A stretch of DNA of 64,000 nucleotides from Vibrio sp. 10N.286.49.B1 (GCF_002873335.1 NZ_MCUW01000015.1:186921-250920), one strand, 5' to 3'; counted from the stretch's first letter, positions 35,289 through 46,381 are shown. Made by a program: numbers and translations. The notes: generated by a model not told the origin, from the letters alone.

Positions 35289-36437
35289 TTACGTTGTCAG
35301 AGCGAGAATCGTCCCTGGAATGATGACAAAGATAGAAGCAAGGTACCCAGCTACCACCGCTTTATTCTTAATTGCCATATCTGAAATGTAGTCAGCGCCT
35401 TTAACGGGTAGTTCTCTTAAGAAAGGAATACCAAAGATGAATACGGTTGATAAGACATTAAACACTAGGTGAACCAACGCTATTTGAAGAGCAAAAACTG
35501 CATACTCACCAGAGACTGCCGTTGCGGCAAGCAGGCCGGTAATACAAGTACCAATATTCGCTCCAAGCGTAAATGGGTAAACATCACGAACTTTCAACGT
35601 TCCGGTGCCGACTAGAGGAACCATCAAACTCGTTGTTGTAGAAGAAGACTGAACTAAGATAGTGACGATAGAACCCGATACGATACCGTGAATTGGACCA
35701 CGACCGATGGCATTTTTAAGGATGTCACGCGCTCGGCCTACCATTAGGCTCTTCATAAGTTTGCCCATTACCGTGATAGCAACAAAGATAGTCGCGATAC
35801 CTAAGACAATGAGAAGCACACCACCGGTGACATTACCAAACGTTGCCAATGGATCTTGAATTGCAGAGACAACTGGTTTAGTCATTGGTTTGATAAAGTT
35901 CAAACCGCCCATGCTCATGTCACCACTCGCTAGCATTGGTGACACCAGCCAGTGTGAAATTTTCTCTAAAATACCAAACATCATCTCTAGTGGTAAGAAA
36001 ATGACAACCGCTAATAAATTGAAGAAATCATGGATCGTTGCGCTAGCAAACGCACGTTTAAATTCAGTATTACAACGAACGTGGCCCAAGCTCACTAGTG
36101 TGTTGGTTACCGTAGTGCCGATGTTGGCACCCATGATCATTGGAATCGCAACCGTAACAGGAAGTCCACCTGCAACCAGGCCGACAATGATAGATGTGAC
36201 GGTACTTGAGGATTGAATAAGGGCCGTCGCGACCAAACCAATCATTAAACCAGCAACAGGATGAGAAGCAAATTCGAACAAGACCTTGGCTTGCTCTCCT
36301 GTCGCCATCTTAAACCCACTACCCACCATAGATACCGCAAGTAGCAGTAGATATAGCATGAACGCCAAGTTAGCCCAGCGTAGCCAGCGTGTCGAATTCG
36401 ACATTGGTGTCGCAGCTGTTGTTGCTTGGTTCATCAT
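35289..36437 (-). CDS. nptA: Na+/phosphate cotransporter NptA (type II family)
   Basis: This 382-residue inner-membrane protein imports phosphate with sodium. It has eight or more hydrophobic helices and the two QSSST inverted-repeat motifs of type II Na/Pi cotransporters (ALIQSSSTVTSI and ILVQSSSTTTSL), plus two GANIGT motifs. Length and sequence fit the V. cholerae NptA I remember. GGAG lies six bases before the ATG pair at the start. It diverges from nhaR, which suggests that expression could respond to sodium. Confidence 0.92.
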   Translation of the reverse strand: MMNQATTAATPMSNSTRWLRWANLAFMLYLLLLAVSMVGSGFKMATGEQAKVLFEFASHPVAGLMIGLVATALIQSSSTVTSIIVGLVAGGLPVTVAIPMIMGANIGTTVTNTLVSLGHVRCNTEFKRAFASATIHDFFNLLAVVIFLPLEMMFGILEKISHWLVSPMLASGDMSMGGLNFIKPMTKPVVSAIQDPLATFGNVTGGVLLIVLGIATIFVAITVMGKLMKSLMVGRARDILKNAIGRGPIHGIVSGSIVTILVQSSSTTTSLMVPLVGTGTLKVRDVYPFTLGANIGTCITGLLAATAVSGEYAVFALQIALVHLVFNVLSTVFIFGIPFLRELPVKGADYISDMAIKNKAVVAGYLASIFVIIPGTILALTT

Positions 36438-36827
36438 AGTTTTCTCCGTTTGACCTGTAAAATTTTGTCGGTCTGTTGTGGAATCTGCTGCGATAGTAGA
36501 TCTGAATTATTACAGTAATATGACGATATTATGTCGCTCATCAATAACTGCGATATTTGTGTTTTTTATTTTATTGATATGACATATTTTCAATCTAAGA
36601 TTTTGATTTAAAATGATTTTATTTGATGTGATAAAAATAGATAAATAGCGCTATTTTAATGAATAAATTCGATTGTAGAGCGGTTTTGGTGTGCGAATGT
36701 GACAACTATGACAGGCTGTGTTTCGTTATTTACGATGCGTGACTTAGTTTGTATCGGTTTAACCGAATATTGTTGATCTGGGAAGAGTTTGATATAAAAG
36801 GCATTGAGAATTTTAAGGCGGTAATTC
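36438..36827. other. Divergent promoter region between nptA and nhaR
   Basis: This 390-base region is very AT-rich. Two PhoB-half-site-like heptamers (GTGACAA at 36699-36705 and ATGACAG at 36708-36714) lie only 9 bases apart instead of the 11 of a normal Pho box, so I do not call a Pho box. No other operator is recognisable. Confidence 0.45.
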
Positions 36828-37721
36828 ATGTCACATCTTAATTATAATCACGTTTACTATTTCTGGATGGTTTGCAAGCAAGGCTCAGTGACAAAGGCAG
36901 CCGACGCGTTGTTTTTAACACCACAAACGGTGACGGGACAGATAAAAGCACTTGAAGAAAGAATGGACGGCAAGCTTACCAAGCGCAATGGGAGAAGTGT
37001 TGAGCCTACCGAGCTAGGGCAGCTTGTTTACAAGTACGCTGATCGTATGTTTGGTTTGAGCTATGAGATGCTTGATATCGTTAATTACAGCCAGCGCTCT
37101 AATATCTTATTTGATGTCGGTGTCGCCGATGCACTCTCAAAGCGTCTCGTGAGTAAGATTTTGATGACGACCATCCCTGATGATAACAGTATTCACCTGC
37201 GGTGCTTTGAATCTACCCATGAGATGCTGTTAGAGCAGCTATCTCAGCATAAGTTGGATATGATTTTGTCCGATTGTCCTGTTGATTCTAGTCAGAGTCC
37301 AGGATTGTTCAGTAAGAAACTTGGCGAAAGCCGGATGAGTTTTTTTACATCAGGAAAGGTCGAACATCATCATTTTCCTGAAATACTGGAGCAACGAAAA
37401 TTATTACTCCCAGGAAGTCGCACCTCAATGGGGCGTAAGATCCATCAATGGTTTGATCGGCAAGGTATCCAACCTAATATATTGGGCGAATTTGATGATG
37501 TGGCATTGATGAAAGCCTTCTCTATGTACAAAGAAGACGTAATATTTTTAGCACCAAGCTTATATATGTCAGAGATCTCAGATAAACGCCCGCTTCAACA
37601 TATTGGTGATATCGACGACCTTAAGGAAGAGTATTACGTTATTTTTGCTGAGCGAATGATCCAGCATCCTGCGGTAAAAGGGGTCTGTGAGGCCGACTTT
37701 AGTGATTTGTTGAATGTTTAG
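36828..37721 (+). CDS. nhaR: LysR-family sodium-responsive regulator NhaR
   Basis: This 297-residue LysR-type regulator has an N-terminal winged helix-turn-helix ([28 protein letters not shown]) and an effector domain. The stretches NYNHVYYFW and [19 protein letters not shown], together with [28 protein letters not shown], match E. coli NhaR closely. NhaR activates the Na+/H+ antiporter gene nhaA in response to Na+. Here nhaA is not adjacent; instead the Na/Pi cotransporter gene nptA is divergent. Confidence 0.93.
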   Translation: MSHLNYNHVYYFWMVCKQGSVTKAADALFLTPQTVTGQIKALEERMDGKLTKRNGRSVEPTELGQLVYKYADRMFGLSYEMLDIVNYSQRSNILFDVGVADALSKRLVSKILMTTIPDDNSIHLRCFESTHEMLLEQLSQHKLDMILSDCPVDSSQSPGLFSKKLGESRMSFFTSGKVEHHHFPEILEQRKLLLPGSRTSMGRKIHQWFDRQGIQPNILGEFDDVALMKAFSMYKEDVIFLAPSLYMSEISDKRPLQHIGDIDDLKEEYYVIFAERMIQHPAVKGVCEADFSDLLNV

Positions 37722-37806
37722 TGAGTTTTTTTAGTAACGAAGAGGCCGTATTTTAAAATGGTTACTTCGTTCGAGTCAGATCGTTTTACTAGGGTAGAGG
37801 TAAGGT

Positions 37807-38106
37807 ATGAATTTGCAGGAGATGGAAAAGAATGCACCGCAAGCGGTGATGCTCCTTAAAGCAATGGCAAACGAAAGACGCCTGCAAATACTTTGTATGC
37901 TTCATAATACTGAGCTTTCAGTCGGGGAGTTGTGTGCAAATTTAAACCTAAGCCAATCAGCGCTGTCTCAACATTTAGCTTGGTTGCGCAGAGATGGACT
38001 GGTTTCTACGAGAAAAGAAGCACAGACGGTGTATTACACCTTAAGTAGCACAGAGGTTCGTCAAATGATCGAACTACTGCATGGCCTATATTGCGAAGAA
38101 GAGTGA
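37807..38106 (+). CDS. hlyU: HlyU, ArsR-family winged-helix regulator
   Basis: This 99-residue ArsR-family protein has the recognition helix in LNLSQSALSQHLAWLRRDGLV. It lacks the ArsR metal-binding ELCVCD motif, having ELCANL instead. The sequence is nearly that of Vibrio HlyU, an anti-silencer of H-NS-repressed toxin genes such as hemolysin and rtx. Cys30 and Cys96, the pair implicated in HlyU redox sensing, are conserved, and there is a further Cys43. GGTAGAGGTAAGGT precedes the ATG. It lies between nhaR and rpsT, as I recall for V. cholerae. Confidence 0.93.
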   Translation: MNLQEMEKNAPQAVMLLKAMANERRLQILCMLHNTELSVGELCANLNLSQSALSQHLAWLRRDGLVSTRKEAQTVYYTLSSTEVRQMIELLHGLYCEEE

Positions 38107-38248
38107 TACCTGAGGGGCGTGCGGTTTGTATCAGGGCCAGTTCATGTCTGAGCTGGCTCACATGCTATTGCTATTAGGGCAGTGACGATGTCATTTTAAG
38201 TCAGCATTGGTGCTTTTAAGCAAAATTATAAATAAAACGATAGATACA

Positions 38249-38273
38249 AAAAAACCGGCCAAGGCCGGTTTTT
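38249..38273. terminator. Bidirectional terminator between hlyU and rpsT
   Basis: AAAACCGGCC-AA-GGCCGGTTTT has A-runs and T-runs on both sides and lies between convergent genes. Confidence 0.92.
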
Positions 38274-38292
38274 ATCGCTAATCGAGTTCTAA

Positions 38293-38553
38293 TTAAAGAG
38301 CTTTGATTGCTGCAGTGAAGCGAGACTTATGACGAGCTGCTTTATTCTTATGAATAAGGCCTTTAGTCGCCATACGGTCTAGAAGAGGTGTAACTTCAAC
38401 TAGTGCCGCTGTTGCTGCTTCTTTATCGCCAGCTTCAATAGCAGCGATAGTTTTTTTCATGTAAGTGCGCATCATAGAACGACGGCTAGCATTGTGCTGG
38501 CGACGTTTCTCAGCTTGGATAGCGCGCTTCTTAGCAGATTTACTGTTTGCCAA
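38293..38553 (-). CDS. rpsT: 30S ribosomal protein S20
   Basis: This 86-residue 16S rRNA-binding protein begins at a TTG codon (38553) and reads [20 protein letters not shown] after the initiator. GGGAG lies eight bases upstream of the TTG. A UUG start is also used by E. coli rpsT, where it takes part in autoregulation. An ATG five codons further upstream would give a non-homologous extension. The helical [15 protein letters not shown] segment is typical. Confidence 0.95.
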   Translation of the reverse strand: MANSKSAKKRAIQAEKRRQHNASRRSMMRTYMKKTIAAIEAGDKEAATAALVEVTPLLDRMATKGLIHKNKAARHKSRFTAAIKAL

Positions 38554-38810
38554 GGGTCTAACTCCCAAAAACTTAGTTCGGTGACAATTTAAGGGCGAGG
38601 AATATCCTCTATTTGCACTTAAAAGTCAACAGATTTGTGCAAAAACCCAACGATATAAAACAAGTTTTGATATCTGGAGGTCTTCGCGGTTAAGATGGCG
38701 GGGATTCTAACAGTATTTTTCAACCAATGCTAATACTATCCGCTCTTGAACAATAAAGAAGACGGAAACCCATCTAGGACAAGGTATTAGCTAGGTAATT
38801 AGGGGTGAAA

Positions 38811-40373
38811 GTGAGTAAAAAGCTTCTTAAGTCTGGCATGATCGTAAGTGCTATGACGTTAGTGTCCCGAGTATTGGGACTGGTGCGCGACGTGGTCGTG
38901 GCCAATTTAATGGGAGCAGGCGCGAGCGCCGATGTGTTCTTTTTTGCCAATAAAATACCCAACTTCTTGCGCCGCTTGTTCGCTGAAGGCGCCTTTTCGC
39001 AAGCCTTTGTTCCAGTACTTACTGAGTATCATGCCGCTGGGGATAAAGAAAAAACACGTGATCTCATTGCTAAGGTATCGGGAACGTTAGGTGTATTAGT
39101 GTCGATCGTGACATTGTTTGGTGTGCTAGGGTCTGGTGTTGTTACCGCCGTCTTTGGTTTTGGGTGGTTCCTTGATTGGTTAAATGATGGTCCAGCCGCA
39201 GCTAAATTTGAGCTGGCTAGCTTGATGCTCAAAATTACCTTTCCCTATCTTTGGTTTATTACCTTTGTGGCCTTATCTGGCGCTATTCTTAACACCTTAG
39301 GTAAGTTTGCCGTTTCATCGTTTACGCCCGTCTTTCTAAATGTGATGATCATTGGCTGCGCTTGGTTTATCTCACCCAACCTTGCTCAACCTGAGATCGG
39401 TCTCGCTATTGGTGTCTTTCTTGGCGGTTTTGTTCAGTTTGTATTTCAGCTTCCCTTTCTTATAAGAGCGGGGGTTCTTGTTAAACCGAAATGGGGTTGG
39501 CGAGATCCTGGCGTCGTGAAGATCAGAACCTTGATGATCCCGGCGTTATTTGGTGTGTCAGTCAGTCAGATTAATTTATTGTTTGATACCTTTATCGCCA
39601 GTTTTCTGGCGACGGGTTCCATTAGTTGGTTGTATTATTCGGATCGCTTATTAGAGTTCCCGCTTGGCCTTTTTGGTATTGCGATTGCGACTGTCATTCT
39701 CCCTGCGTTATCTCGTAAGCATGTTGATGCCGAGAGTAGAGGCTTTGCCTCAACGATGGATTGGGGGGTGCGTATGGTGGTGTTATTGGGTCTACCGGCA
39801 ATGTTGGGACTGATGGTGCTAGCGAAGCCCATGCTAATGGTCTTATTTATGCGCGGTGAGTTTACACCACATGATGTGAACCAAGCCTCGATGTCATTGC
39901 TCGCATACGCGTCAGGCTTACTTAACTTCATGCTGATAAAAGTTTTAGCACCTGGGTATTTCTCGCGACAAGATACAAAAACACCGGTGAAATACGGCAT
40001 TATTGCCATGGTCTCTAATATGGTATTCAATACTATTTTTGCATACTTTTATGGCTATGTTGGCTTGGCTATGGCGACGGCTTTGTCTGCACTTATTAAT
40101 ATGGCACTACTTTACCGTGGGCTTCATATTCAGAATGTTTACCGTTTAACAAAACAGACGGCCCTGTTCATTGGTAAGTTAATTATTGCATCGTTAATCA
40201 TGGTCGCGGTGGTGATTTGGTTATTGGCAGACATGCAGCAGTGGTTGTCATGGGGGCTAACACAGCGTGTGACGACATTGACTATGTTGATCGGCGTTGG
40301 TGGTGCGAGCTACCTATTTACACTCTTGCTACTTGGCATTAGAGTGAAGGATTTAAAAGCAGCGACAGATTAG
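38811..40373 (+). CDS. murJ: Lipid II flippase MurJ
   Basis: This 520-residue inner-membrane protein has about fourteen hydrophobic helices of the MOP superfamily and flips lipid II for peptidoglycan synthesis. The N-terminus KLLKSGMIVSAMTLVSRVLGLVRDVVVA and the IPNFLRRLFAEGAFSQAFVPV loop are diagnostic. Two in-frame GTG codons (38805 and 38811) are possible; the second has AGGGG five bases upstream and gives the MSKKLLKSGM start expected in Vibrio. It diverges from rpsT and is followed by ribF. Confidence 0.95.
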   Translation: MSKKLLKSGMIVSAMTLVSRVLGLVRDVVVANLMGAGASADVFFFANKIPNFLRRLFAEGAFSQAFVPVLTEYHAAGDKEKTRDLIAKVSGTLGVLVSIVTLFGVLGSGVVTAVFGFGWFLDWLNDGPAAAKFELASLMLKITFPYLWFITFVALSGAILNTLGKFAVSSFTPVFLNVMIIGCAWFISPNLAQPEIGLAIGVFLGGFVQFVFQLPFLIRAGVLVKPKWGWRDPGVVKIRTLMIPALFGVSVSQINLLFDTFIASFLATGSISWLYYSDRLLEFPLGLFGIAIATVILPALSRKHVDAESRGFASTMDWGVRMVVLLGLPAMLGLMVLAKPMLMVLFMRGEFTPHDVNQASMSLLAYASGLLNFMLIKVLAPGYFSRQDTKTPVKYGIIAMVSNMVFNTIFAYFYGYVGLAMATALSALINMALLYRGLHIQNVYRLTKQTALFIGKLIIASLIMVAVVIWLLADMQQWLSWGLTQRVTTLTMLIGVGGASYLFTLLLLGIRVKDLKAATD

Positions 40374-40442
40374 CAATGATTCGTTATAATCCGTCGGTTT
40401 CACACTGCTATTATTAACTTCAACAGGTGGTTTAGTCGTTTC

Positions 40443-41378
40443 ATGGAACTTATTCGAGGCATCCATAATCTAAGAAATCAACATCATGGCTGTGTGTTGA
40501 CGATTGGTAATTTTGATGGTGTACATTTAGGGCACCAACGTGTACTCGAACAGGTAAAAGAAAAGGCAGCGCTTTTGAATTTACCTTCTGTGGTGATGAC
40601 GTTTGAACCTCAGCCAATGGAGTTATTTGCCAAAGACAAAGCACCGGCACGTTTGACGCGATTGCGAGATAAGTTCGAGCTATTACAGCAGATGAATATA
40701 GACCGCTTGCTTTGTGTGAACTTCAACCACCACTTTGCTAGCCTGTCGGCTGAATCATTTATTCGTGATTTGCTCGTCGATAAGTTAGGCGTTAAGTTTT
40801 TAGTGATTGGTGATGATTTCCGCTTTGGCAAAGGTCGAGTCGGCAACTTTGACATGCTCAAACAAGCGGGTAAAACGTTTGGTTTTGAAGTCGTCAGCAC
40901 ACGCAGCTTTTGTGTCGATGATAGGCGAGTCAGTAGCACGGCAATTCGTCAGGCTTTAGCCAACGATGAGCTTGATGTGAGCGCAGAAATGCTTGGGCGC
41001 CATTACACATTGTCTGGTCGGGTTGCTCATGGTAAAAAACTGGCGCGAGACTTCGGTTTTCCAACCGCAAATATCTCTTTAAAGCGATATGTGTCACCGG
41101 TCAGTGGTGTGTATGCGGTGCAAGTAATGGGCATTGATAAACAGCCGTTACCTGGTATCGCAAATGTCGGTAATAAACCGACAGTCAATGGTTCCAACTT
41201 AGATTTAGAAGTGCATATTTTTGGCTTTGATGGCGATCTGTATGGAAAGCAAATTGAAGTCGCACTGTTCCACAAAATACGCAATGAGAAGAAATTTAGC
41301 TCTTTGCAGCTGCTTAAGCAGCAAATAGAATTGGACGCTGAAGTAGCAAGGGTGTGGCTACTTGAGTGTATGGGTTAG
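40443..41378 (+). CDS. ribF: Bifunctional riboflavin kinase / FAD synthetase
   Basis: This 311-residue enzyme makes FMN and FAD. The N-terminal nucleotidyltransferase domain has TIGNFDGVHLGHQ and the SSTAIR signature. The C-terminal flavokinase domain (about 185-311) has GKKLARDFGFPTANI and GVYAV. AGGTGG lies upstream of the ATG. It is followed by ileS and lspA, the same order as in E. coli. Confidence 0.96.
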   Translation: MELIRGIHNLRNQHHGCVLTIGNFDGVHLGHQRVLEQVKEKAALLNLPSVVMTFEPQPMELFAKDKAPARLTRLRDKFELLQQMNIDRLLCVNFNHHFASLSAESFIRDLLVDKLGVKFLVIGDDFRFGKGRVGNFDMLKQAGKTFGFEVVSTRSFCVDDRRVSSTAIRQALANDELDVSAEMLGRHYTLSGRVAHGKKLARDFGFPTANISLKRYVSPVSGVYAVQVMGIDKQPLPGIANVGNKPTVNGSNLDLEVHIFGFDGDLYGKQIEVALFHKIRNEKKFSSLQLLKQQIELDAEVARVWLLECMG

Positions 41379-41440
41379 TGGGAGATTCCACCGCTAACAT
41401 AATGTCTAACTGTCGCCCAATACAACGGAATTAAGAATCG

Positions 41441-44299
41441 ATGAGTGAGTATAAAGATACCCTGAACCTTCCTGAAACAGGGTTTCCTATGCGCGGTAAC
41501 CTGGCTAACAGAGAGCCAGAGATGCTGAAGCGTTGGTATAAAGAAGATCTTTACGGGGAAATCCGTAAAGCGAAGCAAGGCAAAAAGTCATTTGTATTAC
41601 ACGATGGCCCTCCATACGCGAATGGTGATATTCATATCGGCCACGCACTGAACAAGATTCTTAAAGACATTATTATTAAATCTAAAACCCTTTCTGGTTT
41701 TGATGCCCCTTACATTCCGGGCTGGGATTGTCACGGTCTTCCTATCGAATTGATGGTAGAGAAGAAGAAAGGCAAGCCGGGTCAAAAGATTTCTGCATCT
41801 GAATTCCGTGAAGAGTGCCGTAAGTATGCCGCGGGTCAAGTTGAAGGCCAAAAAGAAAGCTTTAAGCGTCTTGGCATCATGGGCGAATGGGATAAACCTT
41901 ACCGCACTATGGACTTTGGCACTGAAGCAAACATCATTCGTGCACTTGGTAAAATTGCCGACAAAGGTCACTTGCTGAAAGGGTTTAAGCCTGTTCACTG
42001 GTGTACGGATTGTGGTTCAGCGCTGGCTGAAGCAGAAGTTGAATATAAAGATAAAGTGTCCCCATCTATTGATGTGAAATTTACTGCGGCAGACGAAGCG
42101 TCTCTTCTAGAGAAATTTACTCTAGCGGAAGGACATGCCGGCCAAGGTGAAATCTCGATTGTTATCTGGACAACCACACCGTGGACACTACCGGCAAACC
42201 GCGCCGTATGTCTTCGTGATGATCTAGAATACGTATTGATTCAAGTTGAAGCGCACGGTGAGCAAAAGGCTCAACGTATTATTGTTGCTTCTGAACTTGC
42301 GAAAAGCGTGATGGATCGTGCGGGTATTGAACACTTCCACAATCTTGGTTTTACAACGGGAGCTGAGCTTGAGCTTTCTCAATTCAATCACCCGTTCTAC
42401 AACTTCACAGTACCTGCTGTGTTAGGTGATCACGTAACGACAGAGTCGGGTACGGGTGTTGTTCATACTGCGCCAGGCCACGGCCAAGAAGATTTCATTG
42501 TAGGTAAGCAATACAACCTAGAAATCGCCAACCCTGTGGGTTCAAACGGTGTTTATCTGCCGGATACTGAGCTATTTGCTGGTCAACACGTCTTTAAAGC
42601 GAATGATTCAGTATTAGAAGTATTGAAAGAAAAAGGCGCGCTGCTTCATCATCATGCGTATGAGCATAGCTATCCACATTGTTGGAGACACAAAACGCCA
42701 ATTATTTTCCGTGCAACACCACAATGGTTCATCTCAATGGATCAAGCGGGTTTGCGTGCAAAAGCACTCGAATCAACAAAGAATGTTGAGTGGATGCCTG
42801 AATGGGGCCAAAGCCGTATCGAGGGTATGATTGAAGGTCGCCCTGAATGGTGTATCTCTCGTCAACGTACGTGGGGCGTGCCAATTGCGCTGTTTGTACA
42901 TAAAGAAACATCAGAACTTCATCCAGATAGCCCAGCTCTTATCGAAAAAGTAGCAAAACTAGTGGAAGAAAAAGGCATTCAAGCTTGGTGGGACGTAGAC
43001 GCTGCTGAACTCATGGGCGCTGACGATGCTGACAAGTACGAAAAAGTTCTTGATACACTCGATGTTTGGTTTGACTCTGGTGTGACGCACTTCTCTGTGG
43101 TTGATACTCGTGAAGAGTACAACGGCAACAAAGCGGATCTTTACCTTGAAGGCTCAGATCAACACCGTGGTTGGTTCCAGTCTTCATTGATCTCTTCGAT
43201 TGCGATGAAAGACGAAGCCCCTTACAAGCAAGTGCTAACGCATGGTTTTGTTGTAGATGGCAACGGCCGTAAGATGTCTAAATCTATCGGTAATGTTGTG
43301 GCACCTAAAGATGTCACTAACAAGCTTGGTGCTGATATCCTTCGTCTGTGGGTCGCTTCAACGGATTACACTGGTGAAGTAGCGGTTTCTGATGAAATCC
43401 TTAAGCGCTCAGCCGATGCGTACCGTCGTATTCGTAACACGGCTCGTTTCTTCCTAGCGAACCTAAATGGTTTCAACCCTGAGACAGATTTAGTGCCAGC
43501 AGAAGAAATGGTGGCATTGGATCGCTGGGCGGTAGGTCGTGCATTTGCGGCGCAAGAAGAGATTGTTAAAGCATACGGCGAGTACAATACTCATGGTGTG
43601 ACTCAACGCCTAATGCAGTTCTGCTCAATCGAAATGGGCTCTTTCTACCTAGATGTGATTAAAGATCGCCAATACACAGCGAAGCAGGGCGGTCACGCTC
43701 AACGCAGCTGTCAAAGTGCTCTGTACTACATCGTAGAAGCGCTTGTTCGTTGGATGGCGCCAATCATGTCATTTACTGCGGATGAAATCTGGAACGAAAT
43801 GCCAGCTTCTTTGCCGACTGGAGAGCAGCGCGATAAGTTTGTTTTCACGGGCGAATGGTATGAAGGTCTGTTTGATTTAGCGGACGATGAAGCCTTGAGC
43901 AATGAATTTTGGGCTGAGATCCAAGCGGTTCGTGGTTCTGTGAATAAACTGCTTGAAGATGCTCGTAAAGAGAAAGTTATCGGCGGTTCGTTACAAGCTG
44001 AAGTGACGCTTTACGCTGATGAAGCACTTGCTGAAAAACTGAACCAACTCGATGACGAGCTGCGCTTTGTATTACTGACGTCTAAAGCAGAAGTAAAAGC
44101 GTTAAGTGAGAAGTCTGCAGCGGCTCATGCAACGGATCTTGCTGGTTTGTTTGTTGAAGTCGTAGCAACGGAAGCCGAGAAGTGTGAGCGTTGTTGGCAC
44201 CATACTCCGGATGTCGGCACTATCGCTGGCCATGAAAAAATCTGTGGTCGCTGTGTCACTAACGTAGAAGGTGAAGGCGAAGTTCGTAAATTCGCTTAA
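41441..44299 (+). CDS. ileS: Isoleucyl-tRNA synthetase
   Basis: This 952-residue class Ia synthetase has the HIGH motif as [11 protein letters not shown], the KMSKS motif in [10 protein letters not shown], an editing domain with [12 protein letters not shown], and a C-terminal zinc site CERC...CGRC. It is slightly longer than E. coli IleS (938). The stop is eight bases before lspA, so the two are co-transcribed. Confidence 0.97.
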   Translation: MSEYKDTLNLPETGFPMRGNLANREPEMLKRWYKEDLYGEIRKAKQGKKSFVLHDGPPYANGDIHIGHALNKILKDIIIKSKTLSGFDAPYIPGWDCHGLPIELMVEKKKGKPGQKISASEFREECRKYAAGQVEGQKESFKRLGIMGEWDKPYRTMDFGTEANIIRALGKIADKGHLLKGFKPVHWCTDCGSALAEAEVEYKDKVSPSIDVKFTAADEASLLEKFTLAEGHAGQGEISIVIWTTTPWTLPANRAVCLRDDLEYVLIQVEAHGEQKAQRIIVASELAKSVMDRAGIEHFHNLGFTTGAELELSQFNHPFYNFTVPAVLGDHVTTESGTGVVHTAPGHGQEDFIVGKQYNLEIANPVGSNGVYLPDTELFAGQHVFKANDSVLEVLKEKGALLHHHAYEHSYPHCWRHKTPIIFRATPQWFISMDQAGLRAKALESTKNVEWMPEWGQSRIEGMIEGRPEWCISRQRTWGVPIALFVHKETSELHPDSPALIEKVAKLVEEKGIQAWWDVDAAELMGADDADKYEKVLDTLDVWFDSGVTHFSVVDTREEYNGNKADLYLEGSDQHRGWFQSSLISSIAMKDEAPYKQVLTHGFVVDGNGRKMSKSIGNVVAPKDVTNKLGADILRLWVASTDYTGEVAVSDEILKRSADAYRRIRNTARFFLANLNGFNPETDLVPAEEMVALDRWAVGRAFAAQEEIVKAYGEYNTHGVTQRLMQFCSIEMGSFYLDVIKDRQYTAKQGGHAQRSCQSALYYIVEALVRWMAPIMSFTADEIWNEMPASLPTGEQRDKFVFTGEWYEGLFDLADDEALSNEFWAEIQAVRGSVNKLLEDARKEKVIGGSLQAEVTLYADEALAEKLNQLDDELRFVLLTSKAEVKALSEKSAAAHATDLAGLFVEVVATEAEKCERCWHHTPDVGTIAGHEKICGRCVTNVEGEGEVRKFA

Positions 44300-44307
44300 A
44301 CAACACA

Positions 44308-44811
44308 ATGACTGAACAGACGTTTTCATTAAAACAATCTGGAGTCCGCTGGCTGTGGCTGGCGGTACTTATCTTCGTTGCCGATATTGCTATTAAGCTC
44401 GTCGTCATGGACAGTATGGGATATGGATGGGCAAATCGTATTGAGGTTTTGCCGTTTTTCAATCTCCTTTATGTCCATAACTACGGGGCTGCATTTAGCT
44501 TTTTGAGTGACCAAGCAGGTTGGCAGCGCTGGTTCTTTACTGGAATTGCCTTTGTTGTGACCGGTATGCTGACATACTGGATGAGCAAACTACCGGCAAC
44601 TGAAAAGTGGAACAACATTGCCTATGCCATGATTATTGGTGGTGCGGTGGGTAATGTGTTTGATCGTGTGGTGCATGGTTTTGTTGTGGATTACCTAGAT
44701 TTTTACTGGGGAACCTATCACTGGCCAGCTTTCAACCTCGCCGATATGACGATTTGTATCGGTGCTGGATTGATCATCCTCGACAGTTTTCGAAAAAAAG
44801 AAACCAATTAG
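44308..44811 (+). CDS. lspA: Lipoprotein signal peptidase LspA
   Basis: This 167-residue inner-membrane aspartyl protease cleaves diacylglyceryl prolipoproteins. It has four transmembrane segments, and the two catalytic Asp residues lie in [18 protein letters not shown] and FNLADMTI. It acts after Lgt, also encoded in this window. It directly follows ileS, and a strong hairpin terminator comes next. Confidence 0.96.
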   Translation: MTEQTFSLKQSGVRWLWLAVLIFVADIAIKLVVMDSMGYGWANRIEVLPFFNLLYVHNYGAAFSFLSDQAGWQRWFFTGIAFVVTGMLTYWMSKLPATEKWNNIAYAMIIGGAVGNVFDRVVHGFVVDYLDFYWGTYHWPAFNLADMTICIGAGLIILDSFRKKETN

Positions 44812-44832
44812 TGTTATAACTTGAATAACCCT

Positions 44833-44866
44833 AAGCGCTGTACGTTGATTCGTACGGCGCTTTTTT
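44833..44866 (+). terminator. Terminator between lspA and fkpB
   Basis: AAGCGCTGTACG pairs with CGTACGGCGCTT (one G-U) and is followed by six T residues. Confidence 0.93.
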
Positions 44867-44957
44867 ATATAACAAGCATTTGATACGACTTATTTGATAC
44901 AGCGAGTTTGCAACGGCTAGTTTGAGAATAATCGTTTGATTACAAGGAAGCGGTAAC

Positions 44958-45389
44958 GTGATGACCATAAAACAAGATAGCGCAGTAACGCTGCATTTCA
45001 CCATCAAACTGAAAGACGGCTCAGTGGCGGATAGTACTCATAATATGGGTAAACCCGCAAAGCTTGTGATTGGTGATGGTAGCTTGAGTGAGAATTTTGA
45101 ACAATGCTTGTTAGGGATGTCTGCATCCGACAAGCAATCGATTGAACTGAAAGCCGAAGACGCCTTTGGTATGCCTAATCCGGACAATATTCACTATATG
45201 GATCGCGCTAAGTTTGTGGGTGACTCTGAGGTGGAAGTCGGTACAATAATGGCCTTCTCTGGCCCTGATGGAATGGAAATTCCAGGGATTATTACCGAGA
45301 TTGCAGGTGATTCAGTCACGGTGGATTTTAATCATCCACTTGCAGGCCAAGACGTCACGTTTGACGTGGAAATACTTTCAGTAGAATAA
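44958..45389 (+). CDS. fkpB: FKBP-type peptidyl-prolyl isomerase FkpB (SlpA)
   Basis: This 143-residue SlyD-like FKBP protein has VTLHFTIKLKDGSVADST, ENFEQCLLGM and the VDFNHPLAGQ motif. It is a cytoplasmic prolyl isomerase and chaperone. The start could be GTG 44958 or ATG 44961; AAGGAAG lies 7 or 10 bases upstream, respectively. The ileS-lspA-fkpB-ispH order is conserved with E. coli, but here a terminator separates lspA from fkpB. Confidence 0.93.
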   Translation: MMTIKQDSAVTLHFTIKLKDGSVADSTHNMGKPAKLVIGDGSLSENFEQCLLGMSASDKQSIELKAEDAFGMPNPDNIHYMDRAKFVGDSEVEVGTIMAFSGPDGMEIPGIITEIAGDSVTVDFNHPLAGQDVTFDVEILSVE

Positions 45390-45424
45390 CTGTCCTATAG
45401 AATAAACAAAATCGGTGTGTACTG

Positions 45425-46381
45425 ATGAGTAATGAAATGAAAATTAAATTAGCAAATCCACGTGGCTTTTGTGCTGGTGTTGATAGGGCTATTAGTATTG
45501 TAGAGCGCGCTCTGGAGTTGTACCAGCCGCCGATCTACGTACGTCATGAAGTGGTGCACAACCGTTTTGTAGTCGAAGGCCTTAAACAGCGCGGCGCCGT
45601 TTTTGTTGAAGAGTTGGCAGAAGTGCCTGACGACAATATTGTCATTTTTTCTGCGCATGGTGTGTCTCAGGCCGTTCGAAAAGAAGCGAAAGAGCGTGCA
45701 TTAACCGTATTTGATGCAACGTGTCCCTTGGTGACGAAAGTTCATATGGAAGTGGCAAGAGCAAGCCGCAAGAACATGGAAGTTGTATTGATTGGACACG
45801 CTGGCCACCCTGAGGTTGAAGGGACAATGGGACAGTATGCGAGTAATACTGGTGGAATGTATTTAGTCGAGCGCCCAGCAGACGTGGATTCATTGAAAGT
45901 GAATGACCCAAGTAATCTGCATTACGTGAGTCAAACGACGCTGTCAGTGGACGAGACGGCAGATGTGATTGAACGCTTGCGTGAGGTATTCCCTCAGATT
46001 CAGGGGCCTCGTAAAGATGATATTTGCTACGCCACCCAAAACCGTCAAGATGCCGTGCGTGAACTTGCAGAAGCGGTTGACGTGATGGTCGTCGTCGGTT
46101 CAACAAATTCCTCAAACTCAACACGCTTAAAAGAGCTGGCAGAAAAATTAGGCACACCGGCCTATTTGACTGACACCCCTGATCAGATTGAACCAGAGTG
46201 GTTTGAAGGCAAGGGTTTAGTTGGCGTAACCGCAGGCGCATCCGCACCAGAAGAGCTGGTTAATCAAATTATTGATCGCATTAAAGATTTAGGTGCGAGT
46301 GACGTTGAAGAAGTGCTGGGAAGAGAAGAAAATATGTTCTTTGAAGTACCGCGAGAGTTACAGGTCAAGCAAATCGACTAA
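45425..46381 (+). CDS. ispH: 4-hydroxy-3-methylbut-2-enyl diphosphate reductase IspH
   Basis: This 318-residue [4Fe-4S] enzyme catalyses the last step of the MEP isoprenoid pathway. The three cluster ligands are the Cys residues in [17 protein letters not shown] and [11 protein letters not shown]. The start may be ATG 45425 or ATG 45437; the latter would align the first ligand with Cys12 of E. coli, and ribosome sites are weak for both. It follows fkpB by 35 bases. Confidence 0.96.
   Translation: MSNEMKIKLANPRGFCAGVDRAISIVERALELYQPPIYVRHEVVHNRFVVEGLKQRGAVFVEELAEVPDDNIVIFSAHGVSQAVRKEAKERALTVFDATCPLVTKVHMEVARASRKNMEVVLIGHAGHPEVEGTMGQYASNTGGMYLVERPADVDSLKVNDPSNLHYVSQTTLSVDETADVIERLREVFPQIQGPRKDDICYATQNRQDAVRELAEAVDVMVVVGSTNSSNSTRLKELAEKLGTPAYLTDTPDQIEPEWFEGKGLVGVTAGASAPEELVNQIIDRIKDLGASDVEEVLGREENMFFEVPRELQVKQID

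Noticed and set aside
36699..36714. Pho box upstream of nptA
   Set aside because: The two heptamers resemble PhoB half-sites, but their 9-base period does not fit the 11-base period, and they are about 270 bases from nptA.
38136..38157. Hairpin after hlyU as a terminator or tRNA-like element
   Set aside because: GCCAGTTCA/TGAGCTGGC forms a stem but has no T-run and no tRNA features; the true terminator is at 38249-38273.
45642..46247. 201-codon antisense frame within ispH
   Set aside because: It lies wholly inside the conserved ispH gene, has no ribosome site and no recognisable protein features.
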